Origin: Flavobacteriales bacterium
GTDB lineage: Bacteria; Bacteroidota; Bacteroidia; Flavobacteriales_D; Crocinitomicaceae
Direction: 5' to 3'
Length of the DNA: 64,000 nucleotides
NCBI GenBank assembly: GCA_947470515.1
Contig: CANITF010000001.1
Location: forward strand, 112,481-176,480
Part shown: piece after piece, positions 38,101-47,227 of the stretch
How positions within the stretch are numbered: position 1 is the first letter of the stretch
Layout of the letters: each line of letters opens with the position of its first letter
Made by a program: the position numbers and the translations under genes
Notes under the pieces: model-generated
Told to the model about the DNA's origin: nothing
Databases searched by the model: none
Seen by the model: only the letters and a program-made list of their open reading frames with translations

Positions 38101-39614
38101 CAACTGCAGTTGATTCGTTGTTTACATCTTGGAGTTGGTTAGCTTCTGCACCAGCTTATGTATCAACAAGTTTCAACTTGCAATATGGCGCTTTTGGTTT
38201 CAATTTATATAGTGGAACAGTTGTAAATGCTGATAATAACTTTACTGATACAACAGCGAATACTGCATTTTTAGCAGGTGGAGTGTATGAGGTTTATGTT
38301 CAAGCAGTTTGTGGAACAGATACTTCAAGCTACATGGGGCCATTTACTTTCGTAATGCCTTTATCTAATGATTCAGTTTGTGGAGCAGAAATGTTACAAG
38401 TAGATGGAACTGTTTATACCTTTAACAATACGGGTGCTACAGCTCAACCAGGTGAAAGTGCATTAATTACAGGTTCTAATCCTGCTGGTTATAACCCTAC
38501 TGAATTACCTATGATGACATGGGGAGTTCCTGTTATTGAAGGTTCTAACTGGTATTCTTTCATGGCTCCTCCTTCAGGAAGTTTGAGATTTAGTGGATTG
38601 GATGAAGGCTTTTTTGCAAGTCAAATTGCAATCTATGAGTTAACAAACTGTGCCGATTTCAATACGTTTAGTTTAGTTGCTGCTTCGGATCAAACTGATG
38701 CTGCTATTACAACTAAGGTCGCTCCAAATTTCACAGTTTGTGGATTAACGCCAGGTAATACATATTATGTATTGCATGATGCTTGGAGTAATGGTTTTGG
38801 TGGATTCCCAATCTTTGGTCAGTATTCTATCAAAATGACGCCAATTGTTTTACAAGCAGGTTCTGTTGCTTCAATGGCAAATGTTTGTACTGGAGACACT
38901 ACTAACTTGTTTACTACAATAACTGGAAATGATGCAAATGGTGTTTGGACAGCAGTTTTAGCTTCTGCTAATACGCAAGTAACTGACAGTTTATTTGTTT
39001 CTTCTGGATTGGCATACCAAATATTCGATTTCGAATACCGTATGACTGATGGTTGTGCTTATGATACTATTATTTCACAAGTTGAGATTTATAATTTCTC
39101 TCACGCTGGAAATGATGGTTCATTCACAGTTTGTAAAAACGAACCAGTTGATTTGTTATCTGGACTTTCAGGAAACGTTGATTTAGGAGGTTCTTGGTAT
39201 GACCCAAGTAACAACTTAATGCCAAGTTCTTCAATTACAGCAAGTAGCATCCCTGGTATGTTTAATTATGACTATATCACTGGAAACGGTGTTTGTCCTG
39301 ATGACACTGCAAATGTGCTTGTAACAGTTAATCCAGCTTGTGATTTCTTGGATATTCAAGAAATGTTCTTTGGTGATATGTCTTTATCTCCTAACCCAAC
39401 AAATGGTTTGGTTTATATTTCGAATTCAGGTTCTTCTGAAGTATTTAATTATGAAGTAACAGATGTTGATGGACGTGTTATAACAACAAAACTTGCTGCG
39501 ATTAACGGAACAACAACAACTGAAGTTAATTTGACAGGAAAAGTTACAGGAATGTACATGATTCGCGTTTACAATGACAACGCAATGAAAGTGTTCCGTG
39601 TGATTCTTCAATAA
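35127..39614 (+). CDS. Giant GEVED and fibronectin type III protein, T9SS type A cargo
   Basis: A 1495-residue secreted protein with a signal peptide (about 1-20). Domains in order: a beta-rich N-terminal domain (about 22-195); an Ig-like region (about 200-290); a GEVED domain (about 350-455, W-V-D-F-N-Q-N-G-L-F and Y-G-E-T-E-D-H); an Ig-like domain (about 460-545); fibronectin type III domains (about 615-705, 890-970 and 980-1075); a pre-peptidase-like beta domain (about 1080-1235); Ig-like repeats; and a type A sorting domain (about 1415-1495, L-S-P-N-P-T-N-G-L-V-Y-I). No catalytic domain was recognised, so an adhesive or structural surface role is likely. It has its own promoter and terminator. 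Confidence 0.88.
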   Translation: MKFKLLLIVLCGFLGFGSFSQTTVSTNHINNNGNGSVIFNVQNTNAFDIIITDVNCHLGTSAANNIQLLYNTTPYTDLAAPWSFGLVGAGQNGWIAAGTAVVNSNTANGIVNALTGLSLTIPAGATYQLGLSASTMQYMTLTNGGGVNVNTFTGGGVNLITGDGVSWGGVAYPATPANYPRGFIGGITFIAAVPCTAPPAAGAAIAVNPTICPSTNNTISLSGGTGGTGQTYQWQSSTDGVTYANIAGATNSTYTSNQTVATYYKCIVTCSGLSSTSVPVMVGMNPFTNCYCNSAATSTFDEEIYDVTINGGSTDPLYSNANGCTTAAPGPGSLLSRYSNFKTLAPITTVAPGQTVTFSIVQDECDGATYFSNGVAMWVDFNQNGLFSDPGEQVYVDAATAVGPRTITGSFTVPGAALPGNTAVRIVCAEGYSGGTLTPCLSYGYGETEDHLITVACPVLAGVTSVDAGVCAGNTVTLTGSITNPLSTISWWDAASGGTQVGTGTSFTTGTLFANVSYWAQEDFSGCPSSARIQDDITVTAVDVVLTPIPATCNGLNNGSFTQTSVACGMAPFTYSLDNGVTYGAIPTNLVAGTYFVIVQDMMAGLSIPYQIIVAEPTAPTALNVSANYFSATLGWTAQGNETSWVVEYGPAGFTPGTGTTVNPATNPLNISGLTADTGYEFYVSAGCVVGSDVAGPFAFSTGAGFFTFDSACGPGFMDISGTGTDCNLTDDSSTGVTLPWPWLVNGTTVNTITIGNNGGVAFNTLTAGIFYNALANGFSIFSQDLNTPIGGVYYQDMGTAPNRQFVIMWDALPHWPSTTGDASFEIIVDEASGEIYYVYDDVIMGNVSYDYGADAEIACNVIAGNTLVSMNNATYLTNNSCVHFYNALCPNPVNIVSQVFPDEVILTWSAGLYGETAWTVIYGPTGFDPLTSGTTITTSLPFADILGLSQLTTYDFYIYSECALDNLTSGGLLITLETLPFCSNPTGINTATAVDSLFTSWSWLASAPAYVSTSFNLQYGAFGFNLYSGTVVNADNNFTDTTANTAFLAGGVYEVYVQAVCGTDTSSYMGPFTFVMPLSNDSVCGAEMLQVDGTVYTFNNTGATAQPGESALITGSNPAGYNPTELPMMTWGVPVIEGSNWYSFMAPPSGSLRFSGLDEGFFASQIAIYELTNCADFNTFSLVAASDQTDAAITTKVAPNFTVCGLTPGNTYYVLHDAWSNGFGGFPIFGQYSIKMTPIVLQAGSVASMANVCTGDTTNLFTTITGNDANGVWTAVLASANTQVTDSLFVSSGLAYQIFDFEYRMTDGCAYDTIISQVEIYNFSHAGNDGSFTVCKNEPVDLLSGLSGNVDLGGSWYDPSNNLMPSSSITASSIPGMFNYDYITGNGVCPDDTANVLVTVNPACDFLDIQEMFFGDMSLSPNPTNGLVYISNSGSSEVFNYEVTDVDGRVITTKLAAINGTTTTEVNLTGKVTGMYMIRVYNDNAMKVFRVILQ

Positions 39615-39632
39615 GATTTAACACTACATTTG

Positions 39633-39661
39633 AAAGGGAAGTCGAAAGACTTCCCTTTTTT
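39633..39661 (+). terminator. Intrinsic terminator after the GEVED/Fn3 protein
   Basis: AAAGGGAAGTC, loop GAAA, GACTTCCCTTTTTT. Perfect 11-bp stem with a stable tetraloop, 18 bp after the stop. Confidence 0.94.
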
Positions 39662-39744
39662 ATTTTCAATAAAGTGAATTTTCTAACACATTTAAGAAGA
39701 TAAAATCTCAAAGACTTTTTATCTTTATAAAAAAAACAGAGACC

Positions 39745-40269
39745 ATGTTAGCTCCTTTCAATTTACAACAGTGGATAAATGATAACCGCGATTTATTAAA
39801 ACCGCCTATCGGAAATAAAAATCTTTATATTCAGGCAGGAGATTTTATTGTAATGGTAGTTGGTGGGCCAAATGCTCGCAAGGATTATCATTTTAACGAG
39901 AGTGAGGAGCTTTTCTATCAAATCGAGGGTGATATTACAGTTCGTGTGCAATTAGATGGTGAAGCGAAGGATATTACAATAAAAGAGGGTGATATTTTCT
40001 TGCTACCTGGAAATGTGCCTCATTCGCCTATTCGTGGAGCAAATACAGTAGGTCTTGTTATAGAAAAAGTGCGCAAAGGAACTGACCTAGTTGATGGCTT
40101 AATGTGGTTTTGTGAAGAATGTAATACTAAATTACACGAATTCCGCTTTCCTTTAGTCAATATTGAACATGATTTTCTTTCTCGATTCAAAGAATTCTAT
40201 TCTTCAAAAGATTTAAGAACTTGTAGCAAATGTGGACATGAAATGGAAATTGATGAACGATTCGTTTAA
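39745..40269 (+). CDS. nbaC: 3-Hydroxyanthranilate 3,4-dioxygenase
   Basis: A cupin dioxygenase of 174 residues that opens the ring of 3-hydroxyanthranilate in the kynurenine pathway; the product closes to quinolinate, a precursor of NAD. Iron ligands are His49, Glu55 and His93 (H-F-N-E-S-E-E; V-P-H-S-P), and substrate arginines are likely Arg45 and Arg97. A second, rubredoxin-like metal site is at Cys123/126 and Cys160/163, as in bacterial homologues. No other kynurenine gene is nearby. The pnuC/NadR-type salvage genes 20 kb away also serve NAD but are not linked. Confidence 0.93.
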   Translation: MLAPFNLQQWINDNRDLLKPPIGNKNLYIQAGDFIVMVVGGPNARKDYHFNESEELFYQIEGDITVRVQLDGEAKDITIKEGDIFLLPGNVPHSPIRGANTVGLVIEKVRKGTDLVDGLMWFCEECNTKLHEFRFPLVNIEHDFLSRFKEFYSSKDLRTCSKCGHEMEIDERFV

Positions 40270-40290
40270 CGAATTATGAATTATGCGTTG

Positions 40291-40309
40291 CCCTGAGCTT
40301 GTCGAAGGG
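40291..40309. repeat. Palindromic intergenic repeat CCCTGAGCTTGTCGAAGGG
   Basis: CCCT and AGGG pair around GAGCTTGTCGA between two convergent genes. Its TGAGCTTGTCGAAG core is the exact reverse complement of 33820-33833 in the left inverted repeat, so both sites belong to one repeat family. It may act as a two-way terminator. Confidence 0.7.
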
Positions 40310-40325
40310 AATTCCGAATTCCTTT

Positions 40326-43300
40326 TCACCTCAGTAAGTTGACGTGTCCTGTTAAATTGTATTCCTTATTTAAGAAATCATAATAGACCAATTTCCAAAC
40401 GTAAGTTCCGTCTTGGCAATTGTTCCCTTTATAAGAACCATCCCAATAATCAGTTAGATCGGACATCGTAAAAATCAATTCACCCCAACGATCGAAAATC
40501 AATAATTCGAAGGATTGAATATTGTGTGCAACAATGTGAAATCCTTGGTTGCTCTCATCACCATTTGGGGTGAATGTATTTGGAACATACACAATAGGAT
40601 CGTAGTAAATATGTACATTATCCGATGCTGAACAGCCATTTTCATCAGTATACGATACAATATAGGTTGTATTTTGATTTGGATTTGCTACAGGACTAGA
40701 ACAAGAAACACAACTTAAAAATTCAGCTGGAGACCAAATATAAGGCCCATTCGTAGTGCTTGTAGCAGAAAGTTGTATAACATCTCCATAAAATGCATAA
40801 ACGTCAGGTGATGTTTGGATAAATGGTTGAGGATATAAATCAACTTGAACATATGCTGTGTCTATGCAACCTGTTGAATCAATGCCAATAACAGTATATA
40901 AAGTTGATGATGTTGGTGTTGCAATTACTTGAGAAAGAGTTGAATTGTTTAAAGTGGCCATTGGTGACCATGAATAACTAATTCCGCCACTTGCCCATAA
41001 AATTGCAGATTCTCCAGGACAAATAATTGTATCGCTTCCAGCCAGGATGGTCGCTTCGACTACCTTTACCAGAACACTGTCTAAAACAAATCCACAAGCA
41101 TTAATAAAGGTGCAATAGTATATGAAATCATCTGCTGGAGAAACAATAACTGTTGGACCCGTTAATTGATTTATTTGGTAATTCGGTGACCAAACATATG
41201 AGTCACCTCCAGAAACTGTTATTGCAATAGAACTGCCTACACACATCTGAACTGAATCAGGAATAACTGGGATAGGTGGAGTATAAAAAACACTAACTAA
41301 CACGGATTCATTATTGATGCAGCCATCGGGAGAAGTGATATCAACAGAATATGTTGTATTAATCTGCGGTGTCGCGATAGGATTTGCGCTTGTTGGATCA
41401 TCTAAAGTTGTTGCTGGAGACCAAAGGTAAGTTCCTCCTCCGCCTGCTGTTATTTGAGCGCTATTTCCAATGCAGATTGATGTATCGTTAGAGATTGAGG
41501 GGTTAGTTGGAAAAACTGGCAACGTTAGTTGAAGCGTGTCAGCCCCACAACTATCCGAAACAATTACGGTAAAAACCGTTGTCACATTGACTGTTGCTAT
41601 AGGGGTAGCGCTTGTTGGATCATCCAAAACATTGGCAGGAGACCATTCATATATTGCACCACCATATGCTTCTAATTGAAAAGGAATTCCAGGGCAAACT
41701 GCTCCTGACGGAACAATAATTCCACCCTGAAAATCTCCAATATTTATCAAAAATTGAATCGAATCAGGAGAAAAACACCCATTTGTATCTGTTACAACTA
41801 ATGTAACTGTATAATTACCAGCTCCAGGATACAAATGCGAAGGGTTTATTGCAGTAGATGTTGTTCCATCCCCAAAATCCCAATAAAAGGCATTCCCATT
41901 TGCACTGTTATTGTTAAAAATGACAGGATCGGGTAAACAAATAAGAGGGTCAGGGGCTGCAACAACGGCATCTATTGTACTTAACTCAAATTTGAATGCT
42001 GCTAAATTACAATTTGAACTTTGGTTAGTTGGCGACCAAACTCCAGGAGTGCTTGTAAACCCATAATCTTGTCCTCCGCAGGCACCGCAAACTGCATGAT
42101 AAATTCTCCCTGTTTTATCAAAGCGAGAGGTTCCCCCATCAACATGATTATAAGAACTACTTGTGCCTCCCATATATGTTGCGTATTTCAAAAATGCAGC
42201 ATCCTGATCTAAAACGGCAATGTAGAAATTTGAACCCGTTGTAACATTTTGATAAGCATCTGCAGTTAGAGGAAATCCATTAGAAGTGCTGAATGTTGCT
42301 TGAGTACTATAGGAATAGTTTATAAATCCTCCCCAACCAGAAATATAAATATCAAAACAATCTGAAACCAAAAATGCTGTAGGAGAAATTTCCGCATGGC
42401 CTGTTCCAGCTCCAATCATTGTTGTCCAAATAATTGTATTTAAATTGTTGGAATATTTACGGATAAATTGTCCGGAGTTAGGATTGCCGTATACACCGGC
42501 GCTTATGGGCCAAGCACTTTCAGATTGACCATAAACATAAACTTCATTTAAATTGTCTAATTGAACGAAATAAGCTTGATCATATTCACTTAGCCCCATG
42601 AAGGTTCCTGCCATAATCACAGAAGTTCCGCCTTGTAGTTTTACAATATATCCATCCGCAACACCACCGTTAAAGGTTAAATCATTACCAGAAATGAATG
42701 GCAAACTGTTTGAGTTGGTTCCACCAGCAACATAAACATTTCCATTGGATGCTAACTGAATGGAATTCCCAGATTCAAGACCCGAACCACCAAAATATGT
42801 TGACCACGACATTGTTGTTAGAGCACTGTTGATCTTGAAAATTACGGCATCTTGAGCGCCATTCAATGAGCCTTGAGAAGCTCCAAATGTTGGAAAATCA
42901 GAAGATTGGGTTGAGCTAGAGACATAAACAAAACCATTTTTAACTATTATTTCACCTCTAAAAGGGTCGCCGTAATTGTAATTTAAAGCTCCAGTATTGA
43001 TGCCATCAGTTCCTGATCCACCAACAAAAGTAGAACCAACAAGTGAAGATCCTGCTGCATTAAAATGAGCAACATATATGTCAGCACCATTGTAGCCTAA
43101 TTCATTTACTTCTACAGTTGGACCTCCATTATGGCTAACATCAAAACACCCAGCAATTACAGGAAAATTAGGGGAACTTGTAACACCTAAAACATATAAA
43201 TTATCATTTTCATCTGTTACCAAACTATGAGGGGCTTCATTTTGGGAACCGCCAAAATAGGTTGAGAAAATAAGTGAAGTTCCGGTTGGATTAAATTTCG

Positions 43301-44207
43301 AAAGTGCACTATCAAAACCACCAACTTGAAGACCAACAAATCCGCCATTAAAAGTTAGGTCAAAAGCTCCTGGAGTAGTTGGATAATTGCCACTAGCTTG
43401 TATAACGATCCCTCCGGCATATAAATTTCCCTGAGTATCAGGTGTTGCTGTCATGCCCCAATTATCAGCTGTTGAACCAGAAAAAGTTGAAAAAACAAGA
43501 TATGGATCAATTACCAATGTTTGAGTTTTGTCATATCCTTTTGGGAAATGAAATTTTACATGATCATTTACTACTATGAATTCGACCTCAACACGCGTTT
43601 TTTTACCTTCTTTTTCGGTCCAAGCTATTGGTCTTTCTTCTATTATTTCCCCAAAACGAGTTTGTATGTGAAGCGCGCCGTCTATAAGTGAAATTTTATC
43701 ACTCCCTTTTATTGAGTAATCAATGATTGAAATATCAATGCCTGGTTTTACAATAAACGAATATTTTAATTTTTCTGTTGCACCATTCAATACCAAGTCA
43801 ATTCCGTCATAAAAATCAATCATAGTGGCTTGTTCGACACTAAAAACCTTTGATTTCCAACGAGATTTATCATTCCCTATGAAATAATTTCTATAAAAAG
43901 AACTCAGATTTTCTTCCTTTTTAACTCCTTTCCACGTAGAATTTTCAAAATGAGCTTTGATTACTTGACATTCAATTTTATCCGTTTCTAAGGCATGATT
44001 TTCTTCCAATTCATGATGATGTGCCATTGCATTGATCAAATCATACGTAAAGCCTTTTTGGTCCACATATAAATGTCCATTTGAAAGATCAACAGAATAT
44101 TCAATTTCTTTATCCCACTGACCGTTATTTGGGTTCAACCATACATTCTGGGAATAAATCACCGATGTAAAAGTTAAAAGGGATACTATGGTTAAAAAGA
44201 ATTTCAC
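40326..44207 (-). CDS. Large SBBP-propeller/PKD protein, T9SS type B cargo
   Basis: A surface protein of about 1293 residues. The signal peptide K-F-F-L-T-I-V-S-L-L...V-I-Y-S-Q follows a GTG at 44207, which I take as the start; an ATG at 44273 would put 22 extra residues before the signal peptide. An N-terminal DUF7948-like domain (about 25-260) leads to a seven-bladed-type propeller of SBBP repeats (about 245-690, G-G-S-G-L-E-S-G, Y-L-G-G). A PKD domain (about 715-795, F-Y-W-D-F-G-D-G-T-T-S), several Ig-like repeats and the type B sorting domain (Y-V-P-N-T-F-T-P-N-G, F-D-R-W-G-E-L-I-F, W-D-G-S-Y-K-G) follow. The N-terminal half has the same plan as the 1703-residue protein at 48924. Confidence 0.88.
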   Translation of the reverse strand: MKFFLTIVSLLTFTSVIYSQNVWLNPNNGQWDKEIEYSVDLSNGHLYVDQKGFTYDLINAMAHHHELEENHALETDKIECQVIKAHFENSTWKGVKKEENLSSFYRNYFIGNDKSRWKSKVFSVEQATMIDFYDGIDLVLNGATEKLKYSFIVKPGIDISIIDYSIKGSDKISLIDGALHIQTRFGEIIEERPIAWTEKEGKKTRVEVEFIVVNDHVKFHFPKGYDKTQTLVIDPYLVFSTFSGSTADNWGMTATPDTQGNLYAGGIVIQASGNYPTTPGAFDLTFNGGFVGLQVGGFDSALSKFNPTGTSLIFSTYFGGSQNEAPHSLVTDENDNLYVLGVTSSPNFPVIAGCFDVSHNGGPTVEVNELGYNGADIYVAHFNAAGSSLVGSTFVGGSGTDGINTGALNYNYGDPFRGEIIVKNGFVYVSSSTQSSDFPTFGASQGSLNGAQDAVIFKINSALTTMSWSTYFGGSGLESGNSIQLASNGNVYVAGGTNSNSLPFISGNDLTFNGGVADGYIVKLQGGTSVIMAGTFMGLSEYDQAYFVQLDNLNEVYVYGQSESAWPISAGVYGNPNSGQFIRKYSNNLNTIIWTTMIGAGTGHAEISPTAFLVSDCFDIYISGWGGFINYSYSTQATFSTSNGFPLTADAYQNVTTGSNFYIAVLDQDAAFLKYATYMGGTSSSYNHVDGGTSRFDKTGRIYHAVCGACGGQDYGFTSTPGVWSPTNQSSNCNLAAFKFELSTIDAVVAAPDPLICLPDPVIFNNNSANGNAFYWDFGDGTTSTAINPSHLYPGAGNYTVTLVVTDTNGCFSPDSIQFLINIGDFQGGIIVPSGAVCPGIPFQLEAYGGAIYEWSPANVLDDPTSATPIATVNVTTVFTVIVSDSCGADTLQLTLPVFPTNPSISNDTSICIGNSAQITAGGGGTYLWSPATTLDDPTSANPIATPQINTTYSVDITSPDGCINNESVLVSVFYTPPIPVIPDSVQMCVGSSIAITVSGGDSYVWSPNYQINQLTGPTVIVSPADDFIYYCTFINACGFVLDSVLVKVVEATILAGSDTIICPGESAILWASGGISYSWSPMATLNNSTLSQVIATPTSSTLYTVIGIDSTGCIDTAYVQVDLYPQPFIQTSPDVYAFYGDVIQLSATSTTNGPYIWSPAEFLSCVSCSSPVANPNQNTTYIVSYTDENGCSASDNVHIYYDPIVYVPNTFTPNGDESNQGFHIVAHNIQSFELLIFDRWGELIFTMSDLTDYWDGSYKGNNCQDGTYVWKLVYYDFLNKEYNLTGHVNLLR

Positions 44208-44374
44208 GTTGAGTCTTCGAATGTACAATAAATCTAATTCTTTTGAAAACGGTAAAAGCGACAAATCAGTCATTTTAATCGATCATTACCTATAAAACTC
44301 AAAATTTGAATATAAGTTGCTTTTTTTGGTGAATAAGAATAAATTTTTTCGATAAATCGGTTAATTAAAAACCG

Positions 44375-44382
44375 TAAATTTG
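44375..44382 (+). promoter_or_regulatory. TAnnTTTG box before purF
   Basis: TAAATTTG 24 bp upstream of the purF ATG. The TTG box is not clear. Confidence 0.4.
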
Positions 44383-44406
44383 CACTTCAATTCAGTAAAT
44401 AGTTAA

Positions 44407-46308
44407 ATGAGCGATCCAATACAACATGAGTGCGGTATTGCACTTCTAAGATTAAAGAAGCCACTGCAGTATTATTTAGACAAATATGGCACTTCTTTTT
44501 ATGGGTTAAATAAGCTTCATTTACTGATGGAAAAGCAGCATAACAGAGGCCAAGATGGTGCTGGGGTTGCAAACATTAAATTAGATATGGATCCAGGAGA
44601 TAGATATATTTCAAGATACCGATCCATAGATGATAAACCTCTTCAAGATATTTTTGATCATATCAATTCAAGATTTCGAGAAATTGAAAAAGAAGACCCT
44701 GCCCTTTTAAAGAATGTTGAATACCTGAAAAAAAATGCTGGTTTTACAGGTGAATTATTCTTGGGACATTTGAGATATGGAACTTTTGGAAGAAATTCAA
44801 TCGAAAGTTGTCATCCGTTTTTAAGACAAAATAACTGGATTACAAGAAATTTGGTTGTTGCTGGAAATTTCAATTTAACGAATGTTGATGAGCTTTTTGA
44901 TGTTTTAGTTGGTTTAGGTCAACATCCAAAAGAAAAGTCTGATACAGTAACAGTTCTTGAGAAAATTGGACATTTTTTAGATGTAGAAAACGAAGAATTG
45001 TATGCTCAACTAAAGCCACAAGGTTATTCAAAACCTGAAATATACGCTAAGATTGCGGAAAAAATTGACATTGAAAAAATATTAAAAAAAGCTTCTGGCG
45101 ATTGGGATGGTGGCTATGCAATGGCTGGACTTTTTGGTCACGGAGATGCATTTGTTTTAAGAGATCCCTCAGGAATTCGTCCGGCTTTTTGGTATGAAGA
45201 CGATGAAGTGTGTGTTGTTGCTTCAGAACGACCAGTTATACAAACTGCCTTCAACCTTAAAAGTGAACAAATTAGAGAGTTAACTCCAGGGCACGCGTTA
45301 ATAGTTCGAAAAAACGGGGACGTAAAAGAAACATTAATTAATGAGCCGAAAGAAGCTTTAAAGTGTTCATTTGAAAGAATCTACTTTTCTAGAGGTAATG
45401 ATATTGATATTTACAACGAAAGAAAATTATTAGGGAATTATGTCGTTCCTCAAATCTTAGATGCAATAGATCATGATTTAGATAATTCAGTTTTCTCTTT
45501 TATCCCAAATACAGCCGAAGTATCTTTCTATGGAATGATAAAAGGATTGGAAGATTATTTGAATGATAGAAAATTTAAAGCAATTAAAGATTTAGGGAAA
45601 GAGATCACGGACGAACAGTTACAAGAGATTATTTATCAAAGAGCACGGATAGAAAAAATTGCAATCAAGGATGCAAAACTGAGAACTTTCATCACGCAAG
45701 ATGATTCAAGAAACGATCTCGTTGCGCATGTGTATGACATTACCTATGGAAGTGTTAAACGAAACAAAGATAACCTCGTAATTATTGACGATTCAATTGT
45801 TCGAGGAACAACCTTGAAACAAAGTATTCTTAAAATTCTAGATCGATTAGATCCAAAAAAGATAGTTGTTGTTTCATCAGCTCCTCAAATCCGATTTCCT
45901 GATTGTTATGGAATTGACATGGCGAAAATGGGAGATTTCATAGCATTCGAAGCTGCAATAAGTTTACTTGAAGAACGAGGAATGGGCGATGTTATCAAAA
46001 ACGTTTACACTAAATGTAAAGAACAAGTTGACCTTCCAAAAGAGCAAATTAAAAATTATGTGAAGGAGATTTACACTTCATTTTCAAACGAAGAAGTCTC
46101 AGCTAAAATTGCAGAATTATTAACCCCTGCGGATTTAAATGCAAAAGTTGAAATCATTTATCAAACAGTAGAAAATTTGCATAAATCGTGTCCAAATAAT
46201 CTTGGAGATTGGTATTTTACAGGAAATTATCCAACCCCTGGGGGCAACAAAGTTGTAAATAAAGCTTTTATCAATTGGATGGAAGGTAAAAACGAAAGAG
46301 CATATTAA
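44407..46308 (+). CDS. purF: Amidophosphoribosyltransferase
   Basis: First step of purine synthesis: transfers ammonia from glutamine to PRPP. The glutaminase nucleophile is Cys9 (H-E-C-G-I-A-L); the residues before it are probably cleaved, as in other PurF proteins. The glutaminase half (9-270) is followed by the phosphoribosyltransferase half with the PRPP loop I-I-D-D-S-I-V-R-G-T at about 459-468. At 633 residues it is longer than the roughly 500-residue enterobacterial enzyme; the extra length (about 85-105 and 560-633) is usual for the Bacteroidota form. A sensor kinase gene follows after 27 bp. Confidence 0.92.
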   Translation: MSDPIQHECGIALLRLKKPLQYYLDKYGTSFYGLNKLHLLMEKQHNRGQDGAGVANIKLDMDPGDRYISRYRSIDDKPLQDIFDHINSRFREIEKEDPALLKNVEYLKKNAGFTGELFLGHLRYGTFGRNSIESCHPFLRQNNWITRNLVVAGNFNLTNVDELFDVLVGLGQHPKEKSDTVTVLEKIGHFLDVENEELYAQLKPQGYSKPEIYAKIAEKIDIEKILKKASGDWDGGYAMAGLFGHGDAFVLRDPSGIRPAFWYEDDEVCVVASERPVIQTAFNLKSEQIRELTPGHALIVRKNGDVKETLINEPKEALKCSFERIYFSRGNDIDIYNERKLLGNYVVPQILDAIDHDLDNSVFSFIPNTAEVSFYGMIKGLEDYLNDRKFKAIKDLGKEITDEQLQEIIYQRARIEKIAIKDAKLRTFITQDDSRNDLVAHVYDITYGSVKRNKDNLVIIDDSIVRGTTLKQSILKILDRLDPKKIVVVSSAPQIRFPDCYGIDMAKMGDFIAFEAAISLLEERGMGDVIKNVYTKCKEQVDLPKEQIKNYVKEIYTSFSNEEVSAKIAELLTPADLNAKVEIIYQTVENLHKSCPNNLGDWYFTGNYPTPGGNKVVNKAFINWMEGKNERAY

Positions 46309-46335
46309 TAGTTCATTAAAACGTTAAATCATTGA

Positions 46336-47226
46336 ATGAAAAGACAAACTGCCATATTTTTCTACTTACTTGGAATTTATGTTGTTTTACAATTTGCATG
46401 GTGGGGATTTCATTTAATTGAGTTAACTGAAAGTTTAAAGTCAGAACCGACTGAAATTTCTAAAAGGGTGGTTATGGTCATTGGAGAAGGTCTTGTGTTT
46501 TTTAGCATCCTGTTATTTGGACTTTGGAAAATTCGCTCTTCAATTAAAAAGGAATTACAACTATCACAACGTTTGACAAATTTCTTACTGTCTGTTACGC
46601 ACGAATTAAAAACTCCTTTAGCGGCGAATAAATTGTATTTGCAAACTATTCAAAAAAGAAAATTGGATGAGGAGAAACGAAATGATCTCATGGAAAAAGC
46701 TATTCAAGAAAATATTCGTCTTGAATTAATGATTGACAACATATTGAATGCTACAAGACTTGAGAATAATGCGTTAAAACCACATAAAGAGAAGGTTGAA
46801 TTATCAGATTTTTTAAATCAAATAGTTGAAAGATTTCATAAAAGACATCAAATTGATCTCATTCAAAGAGAAATTCAACAAGAAATCCATGTTGAAATTG
46901 ACATCTTTTTCTTTGAAACAATTATTAATAATTTGATTGAAAATGCAGTTAAATATGCCGGCTCAAATCCTAAAATTGTAGTTTATCTAAGAAATGAAAA
47001 TTCAAACGTTGTTTTTGGAGTAAAAGACGAAGGCGCAGGGATTCCAAAAAATGAGCGTGTTGATATGTTTAAAAAATTCTATCGTATAGGAAATGAAGAA
47101 ACGCGCATGCAAAAAGGTTCTGGATTAGGGTTGTTTATTGTTGCTGAATTGGTGAGAATACACAAAGGAAAAATTCTTTATAAAGAAAATTCACCAGTAG
47201 GTGCAAATTTTGAAATAACTTTATAA
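46336..47226 (+). CDS. Orphan membrane sensor histidine kinase
   Basis: A 296-residue kinase with two membrane helices (about 7-27 and 46-65) and only a short loop between them, so it probably senses the membrane or something inside it. The phospho-acceptor is His89 in S-V-T-H-E-L-K-T-P-L. The ATPase domain shows N-N-L-I-E-N-A-V-K-Y, D-E-G-A-G-I-P and G-S-G-L-G-L-F-I-V. No response regulator lies beside it. It sits between purF (27 bp) and gpmI (1 bp), apparently in the same operon. Confidence 0.92.
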   Translation: MKRQTAIFFYLLGIYVVLQFAWWGFHLIELTESLKSEPTEISKRVVMVIGEGLVFFSILLFGLWKIRSSIKKELQLSQRLTNFLLSVTHELKTPLAANKLYLQTIQKRKLDEEKRNDLMEKAIQENIRLELMIDNILNATRLENNALKPHKEKVELSDFLNQIVERFHKRHQIDLIQREIQQEIHVEIDIFFFETIINNLIENAVKYAGSNPKIVVYLRNENSNVVFGVKDEGAGIPKNERVDMFKKFYRIGNEETRMQKGSGLGLFIVAELVRIHKGKILYKENSPVGANFEITL

Positions 47227-47227
47227 A

